DNA from: Costus lasius
Lineage: Eukaryota > Streptophyta > Magnoliopsida > Zingiberales > Costaceae
Length of the DNA stretch: 64,000 nucleotides
NCBI GenBank assembly: GCA_027563935.2
Contig: CM050454.1
Span: 45,908,596-45,972,595 of the forward strand
Direction: 5' to 3'
How positions within the stretch are numbered: position 1 is the stretch's first letter; the number at the start of each line of letters is the position of its first letter. The translations under genes were made by a program, and so were the position numbers. The notes under the pieces are model-generated. The model made no database searches and was not told the DNA's origin. It worked only from the letters and a program-made list of their open reading frames with translations. Shown here piece by piece: positions 34,465-46,553 of the stretch.

Positions 34465-36270
34465 TGATGTGGGACCAAAGCAGGACCTTCGGAGGTCCAC
34501 CCGGGTCCGAAAGAAGCCCTCTCGGTATGGCTATCCTAGCCATTAGATATGGCTTCCTTAGGACCCCCTTTTGTTGCTTATTTTGTCTTAGACTAGGGTG
34601 CATCATATGGTAGGTTAGATCCACCCTCCCATTACACCATGTAGTTACATGCCTAGGATCCGCCACTTATGTATAGTAGGTTAGTGCATGAAATTAATGT
34701 AATAGTATAGGTCAACTCTATTCTTGGAATGCAAGTCAAAATCAGGTCAAGACAACTCCAAGAGATGCCATGGGCCATCAGCCCAATTCAAGAGGGAATC
34801 AGCCCATCCCAACCTAATGGAGCAACACCACAAGTACCCAACACTCCACCATCCTAGTTGGCAGCCATGGGATTTGTCTCTACTCCAACCGCCCTTTCCT
34901 TTGAAGTAGAGATGGACAAGACCACTCCCTCATCAGATGTTGCAGCCCTTGCAGTCAACATGCGTCAGCCACCAGCTTGTGCAGCCCCTTACATCCATCT
35001 TGCGCCAGCCAACAAAGTCAAGGAGCAGCCTGCACTTTGCAACAACTCCAGTCCACTCAAGTGCCAGCCGCCCATGCCATTTGCAGCCTGCACAATGTCA
35101 GCCATCAACAGCCTCTTCAGTCCATCTTCACTTCAGTTTCCGAAACTCTCAACCTGCTGAAGACTCCAATGTCAAACTCCAAGCAACCGCCCACTTGAAA
35201 AGAAACCAGCCCTTGAATTGTCTCCATCATGCTTGACTTGTGTGACTTGTTTTTTGAGCTTAGAAAGGGAGTTAACCGTTGGAGACTCCCCTATATGTTG
35301 TAACCTCTTGTAAATTGCAAGCTAGTGTTGAATGAATTTCGAATTTCAGAAGTGTGTCTTCAAAATGGTGTGTGTCACCTAATCCCCCTTTCCTTCCACC
35401 ATTGCCGAAAGCCCCTTTCCATCCTTTCTTGCTCTTCCACCTTCCACCCCCACTTGCGTTTGTCATGAAGAAGGGAGCTCACGCCACTTCCTCCCTCTAG
35501 CCTTGAAGAGCCTTCAATCAAGAGGAGGAGCTGAACACATTCAAGACTCAAGAAGGTGTCAACAACTCCATGCCGAGAACAAGCCACCCCCACTTAGCTA
35601 AGTCTTCTTCTCCTTTGGGTCATTGTTCTTTGTTACTTGTTGATGTGGATCTTTGAAACTTGTTGGACAGCCCCTTTGCACTCACGCTGAATTTCTGCAG
35701 GTGGCGCAAGGCCAAGGAATGACAATCAAAGCTTCCCCTCTTCTCTTCCCCTAAGCATAGATAGTCTAAACTATGTTAACAAGGGAATTTGGAGTCTAGC
35801 CTCCCCCTTGATTGTCTTGTGTATTGGCCTCTTGATATTATTTTCAAATTCACCCACGCATGTGTGGGATGCTGCAATGACATGTGTGTAAGCTCATAGG
35901 GCCCTACTTCGTGAGATTCCACCATTGGACCGGTGAAGAACGGGAAGGACACCCTTTCTATTCTCAAAGGGTGCAAGGTGAGTTCCTCCCTTAGATTAGC
36001 CCTAGTTTCTTATGGTAGAATCGCATGCTAGATTTCTTTGATGTTGTAGAACCGCATGCTAGATCTACTTGAGGTTTTAGAATCACATGATAAGCTTTAT
36101 TAGAAGCGCATGATAAGTTTAGTTGCTGAATGTAGCTTCGGATTTCATTATAAAGACTATCAAACCTAATTTCTCAAAGCGTTAGTTTAAATGGGTTTCA
36201 TAGTTATATCTTAAATAGCAAATGTTTTCAAAAGCGTTGTTTGAATGTTGCATGCTTGGTGATCCCATCA
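34465..36270 (+). repeat. CRM 5' LTR
   Basis: TGATGTGGG to GATCCCATCA, 1806 bp. Every chance ORF in it is repeated with the same translation in the 3' LTR, so the pair is near-identical. Those ORFs are not genes. No clear TATA box stands out. Confidence 0.97.
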
Positions 36271-36273
36271 TCT

Positions 36274-36285
36274 TGGTATCAGAGC
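36274..36285 (+). other. CRM primer-binding site (initiator Met-tRNA)
   Basis: TGGTATCAGAGC, 3 nt after the LTR end. The 147 bp from here to the gag start is a short non-coding leader. Confidence 0.95.
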
Positions 36286-36432
36286 TTAGGCTCTTAGAGT
36301 AGGATTTTATAAGACCAAAACTTTATTTTCCTACTACTAAGGCGATTTTTGGACCTAGGTGTTTGAAAGAATTTGATTAACTATATTATACCACCTTAGG
36401 GTCTATTTTCAAAAACTTTACTCATTTCGAAA

Positions 36433-39400
36433 ATGGCTACTAGATCCGGTGCCCCCTATGGTCTCAATCAAGCTATTGACCATGAGGTGAGTGCCCTCTC
36501 AATTGAAATGGCCTCCCTTAGAGAGACCCTAGCAACCCTTCAACATTCCATAGGTGTCATAGACAATAGGCTTAACACCCTAGAGTCTAACTCTAAGATG
36601 GACCCCCGAACTACTAGCCGACCTAATAGTGGATCCCACCCAAGGGAACCAAATGTTCAAGGATCTCCTTCACACACCCCTAGAGTCAATCATGCTCAAA
36701 CCGAATGGGAAGGGCCTCATGCCCCTCAAGCCCCCTATCATAGACCTAGAGAGTATGATGTGCAACGTGCCATCAAGCTCAACCCCCCTACTTTTGGTGG
36801 GTCTCTTAACCCCAAGGAGTTCTTAGATTGGGCCACAAAGTTAGACCAATACTTTGACTATAGCCTTATGCACCATGAAAGTAAGGTTAGGTTCACAAAG
36901 TGCCTATTAGAAGGATCCGCTAGACTCTATTGGACCCATGTTGAAAGAACTATAGAAAGGGATGGTAAGCCACCCGTTGAATCTTGGGATGAAATGAAAT
37001 ACCTACTTAGGCAGAAGTATGTCCCACCTGGTTTCATGCAAAAGCTTAAGGATGAACTTAATAGTCACACTCAAGGCTCCTCTACTGTAGAAGCCTATCA
37101 AAACAAACTAGAAGAACTCCTTATTAGGTGTGAAGCCAAAGAAGACCAAGGTATGATCCTAAGTCGATTCAAGAATGGTCTTAGACCTGACATTAAGAGG
37201 GCCTTGACCTATTTTCAATTAGATACCCCGGAGATAGCTTACCAAAGGGCTATAGAAGTTGAGCAAGAACTTAAGAATAGGAAGGAAACCCTCCCTCCCC
37301 GGCCCATCTATAGGCCAGCTCCTATGCATTTGCCTTCTAGCTCAAACCCAAAACCAAGAACTGCTCAAACTACAGACATCCCCACTTGTTATAACTGTAG
37401 GCAGAAGGGACATTTTGCAAAAGAGTGTCCTAGTCCTAAGAAGGTCATGAAGGTCATGGTCCTAACTGAGGAAGAGGAAGACATAGACCCTGAGCCCACC
37501 CTTGAGGGAAACCCTGATCAAGAGATAGAAGTCAATGACTATGATAGTAGTGAAGACATCTTCAACACCTTAGGGGTAGTTAGGTGTACCCTTGTCAAAC
37601 CTGCCCCCACTGAGGACTGGCGCCGAACCAGTATCTTCCACACCTACACCAAATGCCATGGTCACATGTGCAAAGTGGTCATTGATGGTGGAAGCAGCCT
37701 CAATGCTGTCTCCCATATAGCTGCTACAAAACTGAACCTCAAGATGGAACCCCGACCTAGTCCTTACAATATTTCTTGGGTTAACCAAACCAGTGTCCCT
37801 GTGACCCATAGGTGCCTCGTACCTATCCAGTTTGGTACTTATGAGGACAAGATCTGGTGTGACGTCCTTACTATGGATGTAGCCCAAATCCTCTTAGGAC
37901 GCCCTTGGTTGTATGACATGGATGTTGTCCACTACGGTCGGACCAATACCTATGTCTTCACCCATAAAGATCAAAAGATTAGGCTCAAACCCTCTCTCCC
38001 CAAAGAACTTAGAGCCACAACTAGTAAGGGTAAGATAGAGGAACCCAAGAAAGACCAGCCTACCATACAACTTATAAGGCCTCAAACCTTCACTAAGGAA
38101 ATTATAGAAGATCAACCCCTTTACACCTTAGTCATCAAAGAAACCAACCCTGAAGTGGATGAGAAGCCTCCCCCAGAAGTAGAATCCTTGCTCCAAGAAT
38201 TTAGTGAGCTCACTCCAGAGGACCTCCCTGAAGGACTGCCACCTCTTAGGGACATACAACATGCCATAGACCTAGTTCCTGGATCCTCTCTTCCCAATCT
38301 GCCCCACTACAGGATGAACCCTACCGAGCATGAGGAGCTCAAAAGACAAGTAGATGATTTATTGTGTAAGGGTTACATCAGGGAAAGCCTAAGTCCCTGC
38401 GCCGTCCCAGCCCTTCTTACCCCAAAGAAGGATGGCAGTTGGCGCATGTGTATAGATTGTAGAGCTATCAACAAGATTACCATCAAGTATAGGTTCCCCA
38501 TACCTAGGCTTGATGACATGCTAGATATGCTAGTAGGGTCCAAATGGTTTTCCAAGCTTGACCTCAGAAGTGGATATCATCAGGTTAGGATTAGAGAAGG
38601 GGATGAATGGAAGACCGCCTTCAAAACCAAAGACGGCTTATATGAGTGGTTAGTCATGCCTTTCGGGCTAACCAATGCCCCTTCCACATTTATGAGGCTT
38701 ATGACCCAAGTACTTAGACCCTACATAGGGAAGTTCCTAGTTGTGTACTTTGATGACATACTTATCTATAGTAAGTCACAAAAGGAGCACCTAGGGCACT
38801 TAAGGCAGACTCTAACCCTTCTTAGAGATGAAAAGCTTTATGTCAACCTGAAGAAATGCTCTTTTCTATCTCCTAAAGTTGTCTTTCTAGGGTTTATTGT
38901 TTCTGACCTTGGGCTCCAAGCTGACCCATCTAAAGTCCAAGCCATATTAGACTGGCCTGAGCCTAAGACCCTTACTGAAGTTAGGAGCTTTCATGGCCTT
39001 GCTACTTTCTACCGTAGGTTCATACGGAATTTTAGCACCATAGTAGCTCCTATCACCAATTGCATGAAACAAGGGGACTTTAGTTGGACCAAGTCTGCCA
39101 ATAGGGCTTTCACTGAGCTTAAGAGTAGAATGACCTCTGCCCCTGTTTTGAGATTGCCTGACTTTGGCAAGGTCTTTGAGGTTGATTGTGATGCTTCTGG
39201 CATTGGCATAGGTGGGACCCTCAGCCAAGAAGGTCACCCTATTGCCTTCTTCAGTGAAAAGCTGAATGAGGCCAAGCAGAAATACTCAACCTATGACAAA
39301 GAGTTCTATGCCGTAGTTCAATCTTTAAGGCATTGGCGGCACTACCTTCTCCACCATGAGTTTACTTTAAATAGTGACCACCAAGCCCTGTCCTACCTTA

Positions 39401-41076
39401 GTGCCCAAAGAAAACTCAATGCTAGACATGCCAAATGGGTAGAATATTTACAACAGTACACTTTTGTCCTAAAACACAAATCTGGATCTAACAACAAAGT
39501 TGCTGATGCTCTAAGTAGGGTAGTCTTCATTTTACAAACTATGCATGCTGAACTTGTAGGATTTGAACAAATGAAAGCTGCTTACCTAGATTGCCCTGAC
39601 TTTTCTGCTATTTATGATGATTTGACTAGAGATAATATGAGTCACCCCATGTACACCCTTAGGGATGGATATCTCTTCCTTGGACCAACACTCTGTGTGC
39701 CTAAGTCCTCAATCCGGGATTTCCTAGTTTGGGAACTCCATGGAGGAGGGTCTGCTGGGCACCATGGTCGAGAGAAGACCCGTGCCTTGGTCGAGGAAAG
39801 ATTCTTTTGGCCTCAACTCTACCGAGATGTGGCCAAGGTAGTTAGGCATTGTGGAACCTGTCAATCCACTAAAGTCCAGAAGCACAATTTTGGACTGTAC
39901 ACCCCTCTGCCTATTCCCCAGGCACCGTGGCAGGACATTAGTATGGACTTTGTTCTAGGATTGCCTAGGACTGCTGCTAGGCATGACTCAATTTATGTTG
40001 TGGTAGACCGGTTCACAAAAATGGCTCATTTCATACCTTGTACTAAAACTACCGATGCCTCCCATATGGCTAGAATCTTCTTTAGAGACATTGTTAGGTT
40101 GCATGGTACCCCTCTCACTATAGTTTCGGATAGAGATACTAGATTTGTTAGTCATTTCTGGAGGACACTATGGGCTCTTTTAGGCACAAAGCTGAAGTTC
40201 TCAACGGCCTACCATCCCCAGACGGATGGGCAGACCGAAGTGGTCAACCGATCACTTGGGAGCATCCTTAGGAGTCTCGTAGGAGAACACCCCAGTGATT
40301 GGGACAAGCTGTTGCCTACAGCTGAGTTTTCCTACAATAGTGTTCCCAACAGGACTACTGGTCTGTCTCCCTTCCAGGCAAACTTAGGATACCAGCCTAA
40401 CAAGCCCATTGACCTATTTTCTGCCCCTAGACATTGCAAGACCTCTATTTCGGCCCGAGATTATGCTTTTCATATTTCACAATTACATCATGAGCTATTC
40501 AGTAAGATTCAAGACTCTGTTAATCAATATCGTGATGATACTAATAAACATCGCCGAGAGAAGGTATTTTCTGTAGGGGATCAGGTAATGTTGCGGGTCC
40601 GCGAGGAGCGCATCCAAGGTCCCGGCCGCAAATTGGACGCCAAGGGCATCGGGCCCTTCACTATTCTGAAGAAGGTCAACAATAACGCCTATCTCCTGGA
40701 CCTACCGCCAGAACTGGGGATATCCTCCACCATCAATGTGGAGGATCTGACGCTGTATCACCCGCCTCTCTCGATACAAGAACCAGAGACTTACCACGAC
40801 TCAGAGATCGAGGCTATACTCGAGGACCAGACCCGACTCACCCCTGATGAGGTACAGCTTTATTACCGCATCAAATTTACTGATGGTGAGGAGGCCTGGC
40901 TCCCCGAGGCTGAGCTTGCTAGGTCCGCACCCGAGCTTCTCCAAGGGTACAAAGATAATTCTCCAGAGGAGAATTTTTCCCACCCCGGGAGAGCTGATGT
41001 GGGACCAAAGCAGGACCTTCGGAGGTCCACCCGGGTCCGAAAGAAGCCCTCTCGGTATGGCTATCCTAGCCATTAG
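36433..41076 (+). CDS. CRM gag-pol polyprotein, 1547 aa, uninterrupted
   Basis: Domains in order: coiled-coil-like N-terminus (about 15-55), gag capsid region (about 110-275), zinc knuckle CYNCRQKGHFAKEC (319-332), retropepsin with catalytic Asp418 (VIDGGSS), reverse transcriptase with YFDD at 772-775, RNase H with DCDAS at 918-922, integrase zinc finger (His1110, Cys1140, Cys1143), and integrase catalytic Asp1172, Asp1233, Glu1269 with 35 residues between the last two. A chromodomain-like segment lies at about 1455-1507 (EIEAILEDQ through LLQGY). The last 27 residues (about 1521-1547) are encoded by the 3' LTR and end in a basic tail, RRSTRVRKKPSRYGY. Every catalytic residue expected is present. 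The start is the first in-frame ATG. It should make all proteins needed for transposition. Confidence 0.95.
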   Translation: MATRSGAPYGLNQAIDHEVSALSIEMASLRETLATLQHSIGVIDNRLNTLESNSKMDPRTTSRPNSGSHPREPNVQGSPSHTPRVNHAQTEWEGPHAPQAPYHRPREYDVQRAIKLNPPTFGGSLNPKEFLDWATKLDQYFDYSLMHHESKVRFTKCLLEGSARLYWTHVERTIERDGKPPVESWDEMKYLLRQKYVPPGFMQKLKDELNSHTQGSSTVEAYQNKLEELLIRCEAKEDQGMILSRFKNGLRPDIKRALTYFQLDTPEIAYQRAIEVEQELKNRKETLPPRPIYRPAPMHLPSSSNPKPRTAQTTDIPTCYNCRQKGHFAKECPSPKKVMKVMVLTEEEEDIDPEPTLEGNPDQEIEVNDYDSSEDIFNTLGVVRCTLVKPAPTEDWRRTSIFHTYTKCHGHMCKVVIDGGSSLNAVSHIAATKLNLKMEPRPSPYNISWVNQTSVPVTHRCLVPIQFGTYEDKIWCDVLTMDVAQILLGRPWLYDMDVVHYGRTNTYVFTHKDQKIRLKPSLPKELRATTSKGKIEEPKKDQPTIQLIRPQTFTKEIIEDQPLYTLVIKETNPEVDEKPPPEVESLLQEFSELTPEDLPEGLPPLRDIQHAIDLVPGSSLPNLPHYRMNPTEHEELKRQVDDLLCKGYIRESLSPCAVPALLTPKKDGSWRMCIDCRAINKITIKYRFPIPRLDDMLDMLVGSKWFSKLDLRSGYHQVRIREGDEWKTAFKTKDGLYEWLVMPFGLTNAPSTFMRLMTQVLRPYIGKFLVVYFDDILIYSKSQKEHLGHLRQTLTLLRDEKLYVNLKKCSFLSPKVVFLGFIVSDLGLQADPSKVQAILDWPEPKTLTEVRSFHGLATFYRRFIRNFSTIVAPITNCMKQGDFSWTKSANRAFTELKSRMTSAPVLRLPDFGKVFEVDCDASGIGIGGTLSQEGHPIAFFSEKLNEAKQKYSTYDKEFYAVVQSLRHWRHYLLHHEFTLNSDHQALSYLSAQRKLNARHAKWVEYLQQYTFVLKHKSGSNNKVADALSRVVFILQTMHAELVGFEQMKAAYLDCPDFSAIYDDLTRDNMSHPMYTLRDGYLFLGPTLCVPKSSIRDFLVWELHGGGSAGHHGREKTRALVEERFFWPQLYRDVAKVVRHCGTCQSTKVQKHNFGLYTPLPIPQAPWQDISMDFVLGLPRTAARHDSIYVVVDRFTKMAHFIPCTKTTDASHMARIFFRDIVRLHGTPLTIVSDRDTRFVSHFWRTLWALLGTKLKFSTAYHPQTDGQTEVVNRSLGSILRSLVGEHPSDWDKLLPTAEFSYNSVPNRTTGLSPFQANLGYQPNKPIDLFSAPRHCKTSISARDYAFHISQLHHELFSKIQDSVNQYRDDTNKHRREKVFSVGDQVMLRVREERIQGPGRKLDAKGIGPFTILKKVNNNAYLLDLPPELGISSTINVEDLTLYHPPLSIQEPETYHDSEIEAILEDQTRLTPDEVQLYYRIKFTDGEEAWLPEAELARSAPELLQGYKDNSPEENFSHPGRADVGPKQDLRRSTRVRKKPSRYGYPSH

Positions 41077-42800
41077 ATATGGCTTCCTTAGGACCCCCTT
41101 TTGTTGCTTATTTTGTCTTAGACTAGGGTGCATCATATGGTAGGTTAGATCCACCCTCCCATTACACCATGTAGTTACATGCCTAGGATCCGCCACTTAT
41201 GTATAGTAGGTTAGTGCATGAAATTAATGTAATAGTATAGGTCAACTCTATTCTTGGAATGCAAGTCAAAATCAGGTCAAGACAACTCCAAGAGATGCCA
41301 TGGGCCATCAGCCCAATTCAAGAGGGAATCAGCCCATCCCAACCTAATGGAGCAACACCACAAGTACCCAACACTCCACCATCCTAGTTGGCAGCCATGG
41401 GATTTGTCTCTACTCCAACCGCCCTTTCCTTTGAAGTAGAGATGGACAAGACCACTCCCTCATCAGATGTTGCAGCCCTTGCAGTCAACATGCGTCAGCC
41501 ACCAGCTTGTGCAGCCCCTTACATCCATCTTGCGCCAGCCAACAAAGTCAAGGAGCAGCCTGCACTTTGCAACAACTCCAGTCCACTCAAGTGCCAGCCG
41601 CCCATGCCATTTGCAGCCTGCACAATGTCAGCCATCAACAGCCTCTTCAGTCCATCTTCACTTCAGTTTCCGAAACTCTCAACCTGCTGAAGACTCCAAT
41701 GTCAAACTCCAAGCAACCGCCCACTTGAAAAGAAACCAGCCCTTGAATTGTCTCCATCATGCTTGACTTGTGTGACTTGTTTTTTGAGCTTAGAAAGGGA
41801 GTTAACCGTTGGAGACTCCCCTATATGTTGTAACCTCTTGTAAATTGCAAGCTAGTGTTGAATGAATTTCGAATTTCAGAAGTGTGTCTTCAAAATGGTG
41901 TGTGTCACCTAATCCCCCTTTCCTTCCACCATTGCCGAAAGCCCCTTTCCATCCTTTCTTGCTCTTCCACCTTCCACCCCCACTTGCGTTTGTCATGAAG
42001 AAGGGAGCTCACGCCACTTCCTCCCTCTAGCCTTGAAGAGCCTTCAATCAAGAGGAGGAGCTGAACACATTCAAGACTCAAGAAGGTGTCAACAACTCCA
42101 TGCCGAGAACAAGCCACCCCCACTTAGCTAAGTCTTCTTCTCCTTTGGGTCATTGTTCTTTGTTACTTGTTGATGTGGATCTTTGAAACTTGTTGGACAG
42201 CCCCTTTGCACTCACGCTGAATTTCTGCAGGTGGCGCAAGGCCAAGGAATGACAATCAAAGCTTCCCCTCTTCTCTTCCCCTAAGCATAGATAGTCTAAA
42301 CTATGTTAACAAGGGAATTTGGAGTCTAGCCTCCCCCTTGATTGTCTTGTGTATTGGCCTCTTGATATTATTTTCAAATTCACCCACGCATGTGTGGGAT
42401 GCTGCAATGACATGTGTGTAAGCTCATAGGGCCCTACTTCGTGAGATTCCACCATTGGACCGGTGAAGAACGGGAAGGACACCCTTTCTATTCTCAAAGG
42501 GTGCAAGGTGAGTTCCTCCCTTAGATTAGCCCTAGTTTCTTATGGTAGAATCGCATGCTAGATTTCTTTGATGTTGTAGAACCGCATGCTAGATCTACTT
42601 GAGGTTTTAGAATCACATGATAAGCTTTATTAGAAGCGCATGATAAGTTTAGTTGCTGAATGTAGCTTCGGATTTCATTATAAAGACTATCAAACCTAAT
42701 TTCTCAAAGCGTTAGTTTAAATGGGTTTCATAGTTATATCTTAAATAGCAAATGTTTTCAAAAGCGTTGTTTGAATGTTGCATGCTTGGTGATCCCATCA
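40995..42800 (+). repeat. CRM 3' LTR (first 82 bp coding)
   Basis: 1806 bp, apparently identical to the 5' LTR. Positions 40995-41076 are the end of the gag-pol ORF. The purine-rich GGGAGAGC just before it is a weak polypurine tract. Confidence 0.96.
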
Positions 42801-42805
42801 AATGA

Positions 42806-45800
42806 TCTCCCGGATCAAATGAAACTGTCTCTGTATGTGCTTGGACTTCTGGTGCGACCGTGGTTCCTTTGCTTGTGCAATTGCTCCAGTGTTATCACAA
42901 AAGATAACCAAAGGATCAGCACTGGAAGGAACAACACCAAGTTCCTGAACGAACTTACGAATCCACACTGCCTCCTTAGATGCTTCCGAGGCTGCAACAT
43001 ACTCGGCTTCTGTTGTGGAATCAGCAACAATAGACTGTTTGAAACTCTTCCACACCACCGCTCCTCCATTCAAGCTAAAAACATAGCCTGATTGCGATCG
43101 GAAATCATCCTGGTCAGACTGGAATGAAGCGTCAGTATATCCTTCAATACTGAGTTCTTCCTGACCACCATATATCAAGAACATATCTTTGGTCCTCCGC
43201 AGATATTTTAAGATGTTCTTGACTGCAATCCAGTGTGCCTGACCTGGATTACTTTGGAACCGACTGGTCACGCTTAATCCGTAAGCGACGTCTGGGCGAG
43301 TACACAACATCGCATACATAATGGACCCAATAGCCGAAGCATAAGGCGTATTGTCCATCTCATCTTTCTCAGTCTGTGTTTGTGGACACTGACTCTTCGA
43401 AAGATTCAGACCATGTCTGACTGGAAGATATCCTCTTTTAGAATTCTCTAAATGAAATCTCTCCAGGACTTTATCGATGTAAGTACTCTGGCACAGCCCG
43501 AGAAGCCTCTTAGATCTATCCCTGTAGATCTTCACACCTAATACATAGGCTGCTTCTCCTAAATCTTTCATCTGAAAACATTTCCTTAACCATGCTTTAA
43601 CCGCATGCATTTCAGGAATATCATTTCCAATGATTAAGATATCATCAACGTAGAGGACTAGGAAAGTAATCACGCTCCCACTAAACCTCTTATATACACA
43701 CGGGTCATCCTCGTTCTTGATGAAACCAAATTCAGAGATTGATTCATCAAAACGAATATTCCAGCTTCTCGATGCTTGTTTAAGTCCATAAATAGACTTC
43801 TTTAACTTGCATATTTTATGACGATCTGATGGATTAGTGAAACCTTCAGGTTGTGTCATATAGACATCCTCGTTCAGATTTCCATTAAGGAAAGCGGTCT
43901 TCACATCCATCTGCCAGATCTCATAATCATAATATGCAGCTATCGCGAAAAGAATCCGAATAGACTTAAACATAGCTACAGGTGAGAAAGTTTCATCATA
44001 ATCTATCCCGTAGATTTGTTTGAAACCTTTCGCAACTAGCCTGCCTTTATAGGTAACCACGTTACCATCCATGTCAATCTTCTTCTTAAAGATCCATTTA
44101 CAGCCTATAGGGATAACTCCCGGAGGCGGATCAACCAAATCCCAGACTTGGTTATCTGACATGGAGTCCATCTCGGCGCGCATAGCTTCAAGCCATCTCG
44201 CTGAGTCCGGTCCACTGACCGCATCCGCATAAGTTAGGGGTTCATCATTATCAATGATGTAGACTCCGTCATAGCGCTCAGGCTGTCGACGGATCCTTCC
44301 CGATCTTCGCGGTTCCCGTGATATCTGAGCCTCAGGTTGTTCAGTAACCTGTTCTACCGGCTCAGGCTCATCCAACTGTACTTGAGCACTTTGTCCTTCC
44401 TCTGGATTCTCATCCAGCTTTATTTCTCTCCCAATGGCCTCTTGCAGAAGAAACTCCTTCTCAAGAAATATGGCCGTCCGAGCAACAAACACCTTGTTCT
44501 CTTTGGGATCGTAGAAATAATAACCCTTAGTTTCCTTAGGGTAACCGACAAAGATACATTTCTCAGATCTGCTCTCTAGTTTCCCAGAGGCTAGCTTTTT
44601 GACATAAGCCTCGCAGCCCCAGATCCTGATAAATGTCAAGCTCGGCTGTTTCCCATACCATAACTCATATGGAGTCTTTGAAACTGCCTTGGATGGCACT
44701 CGGTTTAGTACCTTTGCAGCTGTTTCCAGTGCAAATCCCCAAAAGGAGTAAGGTAGAGTAACCTGACACATCATAGAACGAACCATATCAAGTAACGTTC
44801 TATTTCTCCTCTCGGACACACCATTCCATTGCGGTGTTCCTGGCGGAGTGAGCTGTGAGATAATCCCACACTCCTTCAGATAGTCAGTAAACTCTCGACT
44901 TAGGTATTCTCCACCTCGATCAGAACGAAGTGCCTTGATATTTCGGCCTAACTGATTCTGTACTTCATTCTTGAACTCTTTGAACTTGTCAAAAGATTCA
45001 CTTTTATGTCTCATAAGATAGACATACCCATATCTACTGAAATCATCAGTGAAGGTAATGAAGTACTGATAGCCACCTCTGGCATGTTTACTAAAAGGCC
45101 CACACACATCACTGTGTATAAGGTCAAGTAAACCTGAAGTCCTTTGACCTTTATGAGGAAAAGGTGACTTCGTCATTTTTCCCATCAAACAAGCTTTGCA
45201 TGTATCAATCTCCTCATAGGAGAATGATCCCAGCAGTCCATGATCATGCAACCGCTTAATGCGTTTCTTGTTAATATGGCCTAAACGACTATGCCATAGC
45301 AAGGTGCTGTCATCAGCATATTTGGCTTTCTTATTATCAATATTGTGTATAGAACATTCCATGTCCAACATGAATAACCCATTGTTAATTGAACCAGTAG
45401 TATAAACAATATTATCTAAAGAAAGAACACACTTTGAAATATTGCATTCAAAGGAAAACCCTTTCCTGACAAGAGCAGGAATTGAGATAATATTTTTAGT
45501 AATGCTTGGAACAAAGTAACAACTGTTTAATTCTAACACAAGTCCAGATGGTAAAGAGATGAAATAGTCTCCTACAGCAACAGCAGCAACCCGTGCCCCG
45601 TTTCCAACTCGTAGGTCCACCTCATGCTGTCCCACCTGTCTTCTTCTCTTGAGTTCCTGTACATTTGAACAAATGTGAACTCCACATGCAGTGTCCAACA
45701 CCCATGAAATAGAAGAAGAAGATATCATGACTTCCGTCACATAAATACCTGAGCCAGAAGCGATGCTTCCCCTCTTGTCTCCCTGGAGCGCTTTACAGTC

Positions 45801-46553
45801 CTTTTTCCAGTGACCCAACTGGCCACAGTGGAAACATCTGTATTCCTTCGACCGCTTGACCTTTTGCTTCAGAGCCTTGCTGTAGCTCTTGACAGGGGTC
45901 TTGCCCTTCTTCCCCTTCTTCTTGTTCCTTGAAGGAAACATCAAGACAGAGGTTGAAGGCTTTCCCTTCAGAGTCTCCTCAGTAGTCAAGAGCATATTGA
46001 GCAACTCTGCCGGAGTACAATCGATTTTGTTCATATTAAAGTTAATAATGAACGCATCGAAAGAGGGCGGGAGAGACTGCAGAATAATGTCTACAGCAAG
46101 CTCCTGATTGATGGTATGCCCCAGTTTCTCTAGAGCCTCCTTGTGCCCAATCATCTTGAGCACGTGAGCTCCCACTGGACTCCCTTCAGCCAGTTTGCTC
46201 TGAAAGAAAAGCTTAGTCAAATTATAGCGTTCTGTCCTCGCCTGTGCAGCATACAGCATTTTGAGGTTCGCTATAATCTCTATAGCCGACATATCCTCAT
46301 GCTGACGCTGCAGCGGTGGTGTCATAGACGCTAGCATCAGGCAAGCGACATCAATGCTATCATTGATGTGCTTTTCATAAGCTTCCCGAACCGCCCTTGC
46401 GGCGTTCGGAGCGGGCTGAGGCGGTATAGCCGTCTCGAGGACATACAGTTTCCTCTCTGCCTTAAGAACAATCTTAAGGTGTCCGTACCAGTCTGAGAAG
46501 TTCGGCCCAGCAAACTTCTCCCTTTCCAGTAGGGATCGCACATTGAAGTTCAT
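42806..46553 (-). pseudogene. CopA-IV gag-pol, main part (open; cut by CRM)
   Basis: An open frame of 1249 codons from ATG (46551-46553). Domains: gag (1 to about 230), zinc knuckle Cys240, Cys243, His248, Cys253, retropepsin with Asp287 in LDTACG, integrase zinc finger starting at His421, integrase catalytic Asp482, Asp545 and Glu581 (35 residues apart), reverse transcriptase YVDD at 968-971, RNase H with TDAS at about 1140-1143. The frame ends in the CRM TSD after REII; the missing end is at 34328-34464. No point damage is visible, so the frame was open when CRM inserted. It is the best reference for the family's protein. Confidence 0.93.

Larger units (their letters stand above)
34465..42800 (+). 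mobile_element. CRM-type Ty3/gypsy chromovirus, full length and possibly intact
   Basis: 8336 bp, TSD AATGA (34460-34464 and 42801-42805), inserted in CopA-IV RNase H. LTRs are 1806 bp each and look identical. It has a Met-tRNA primer site and one open gag-pol frame. The CRM call comes from the gag and protease sequence (VIDGGSS followed by the ILLGRPWLYD context), a C-terminal chromodomain-like region and an ORF that runs into the 3' LTR, all as known for plant centromeric retrotransposons. Confidence 0.93.

Noticed and set aside
34937..35236. ORFs in the CRM LTRs (also 41467-41766)
   Set aside because: Overlapping frames of low complexity in a non-coding LTR; their identity in both LTRs reflects LTR identity.
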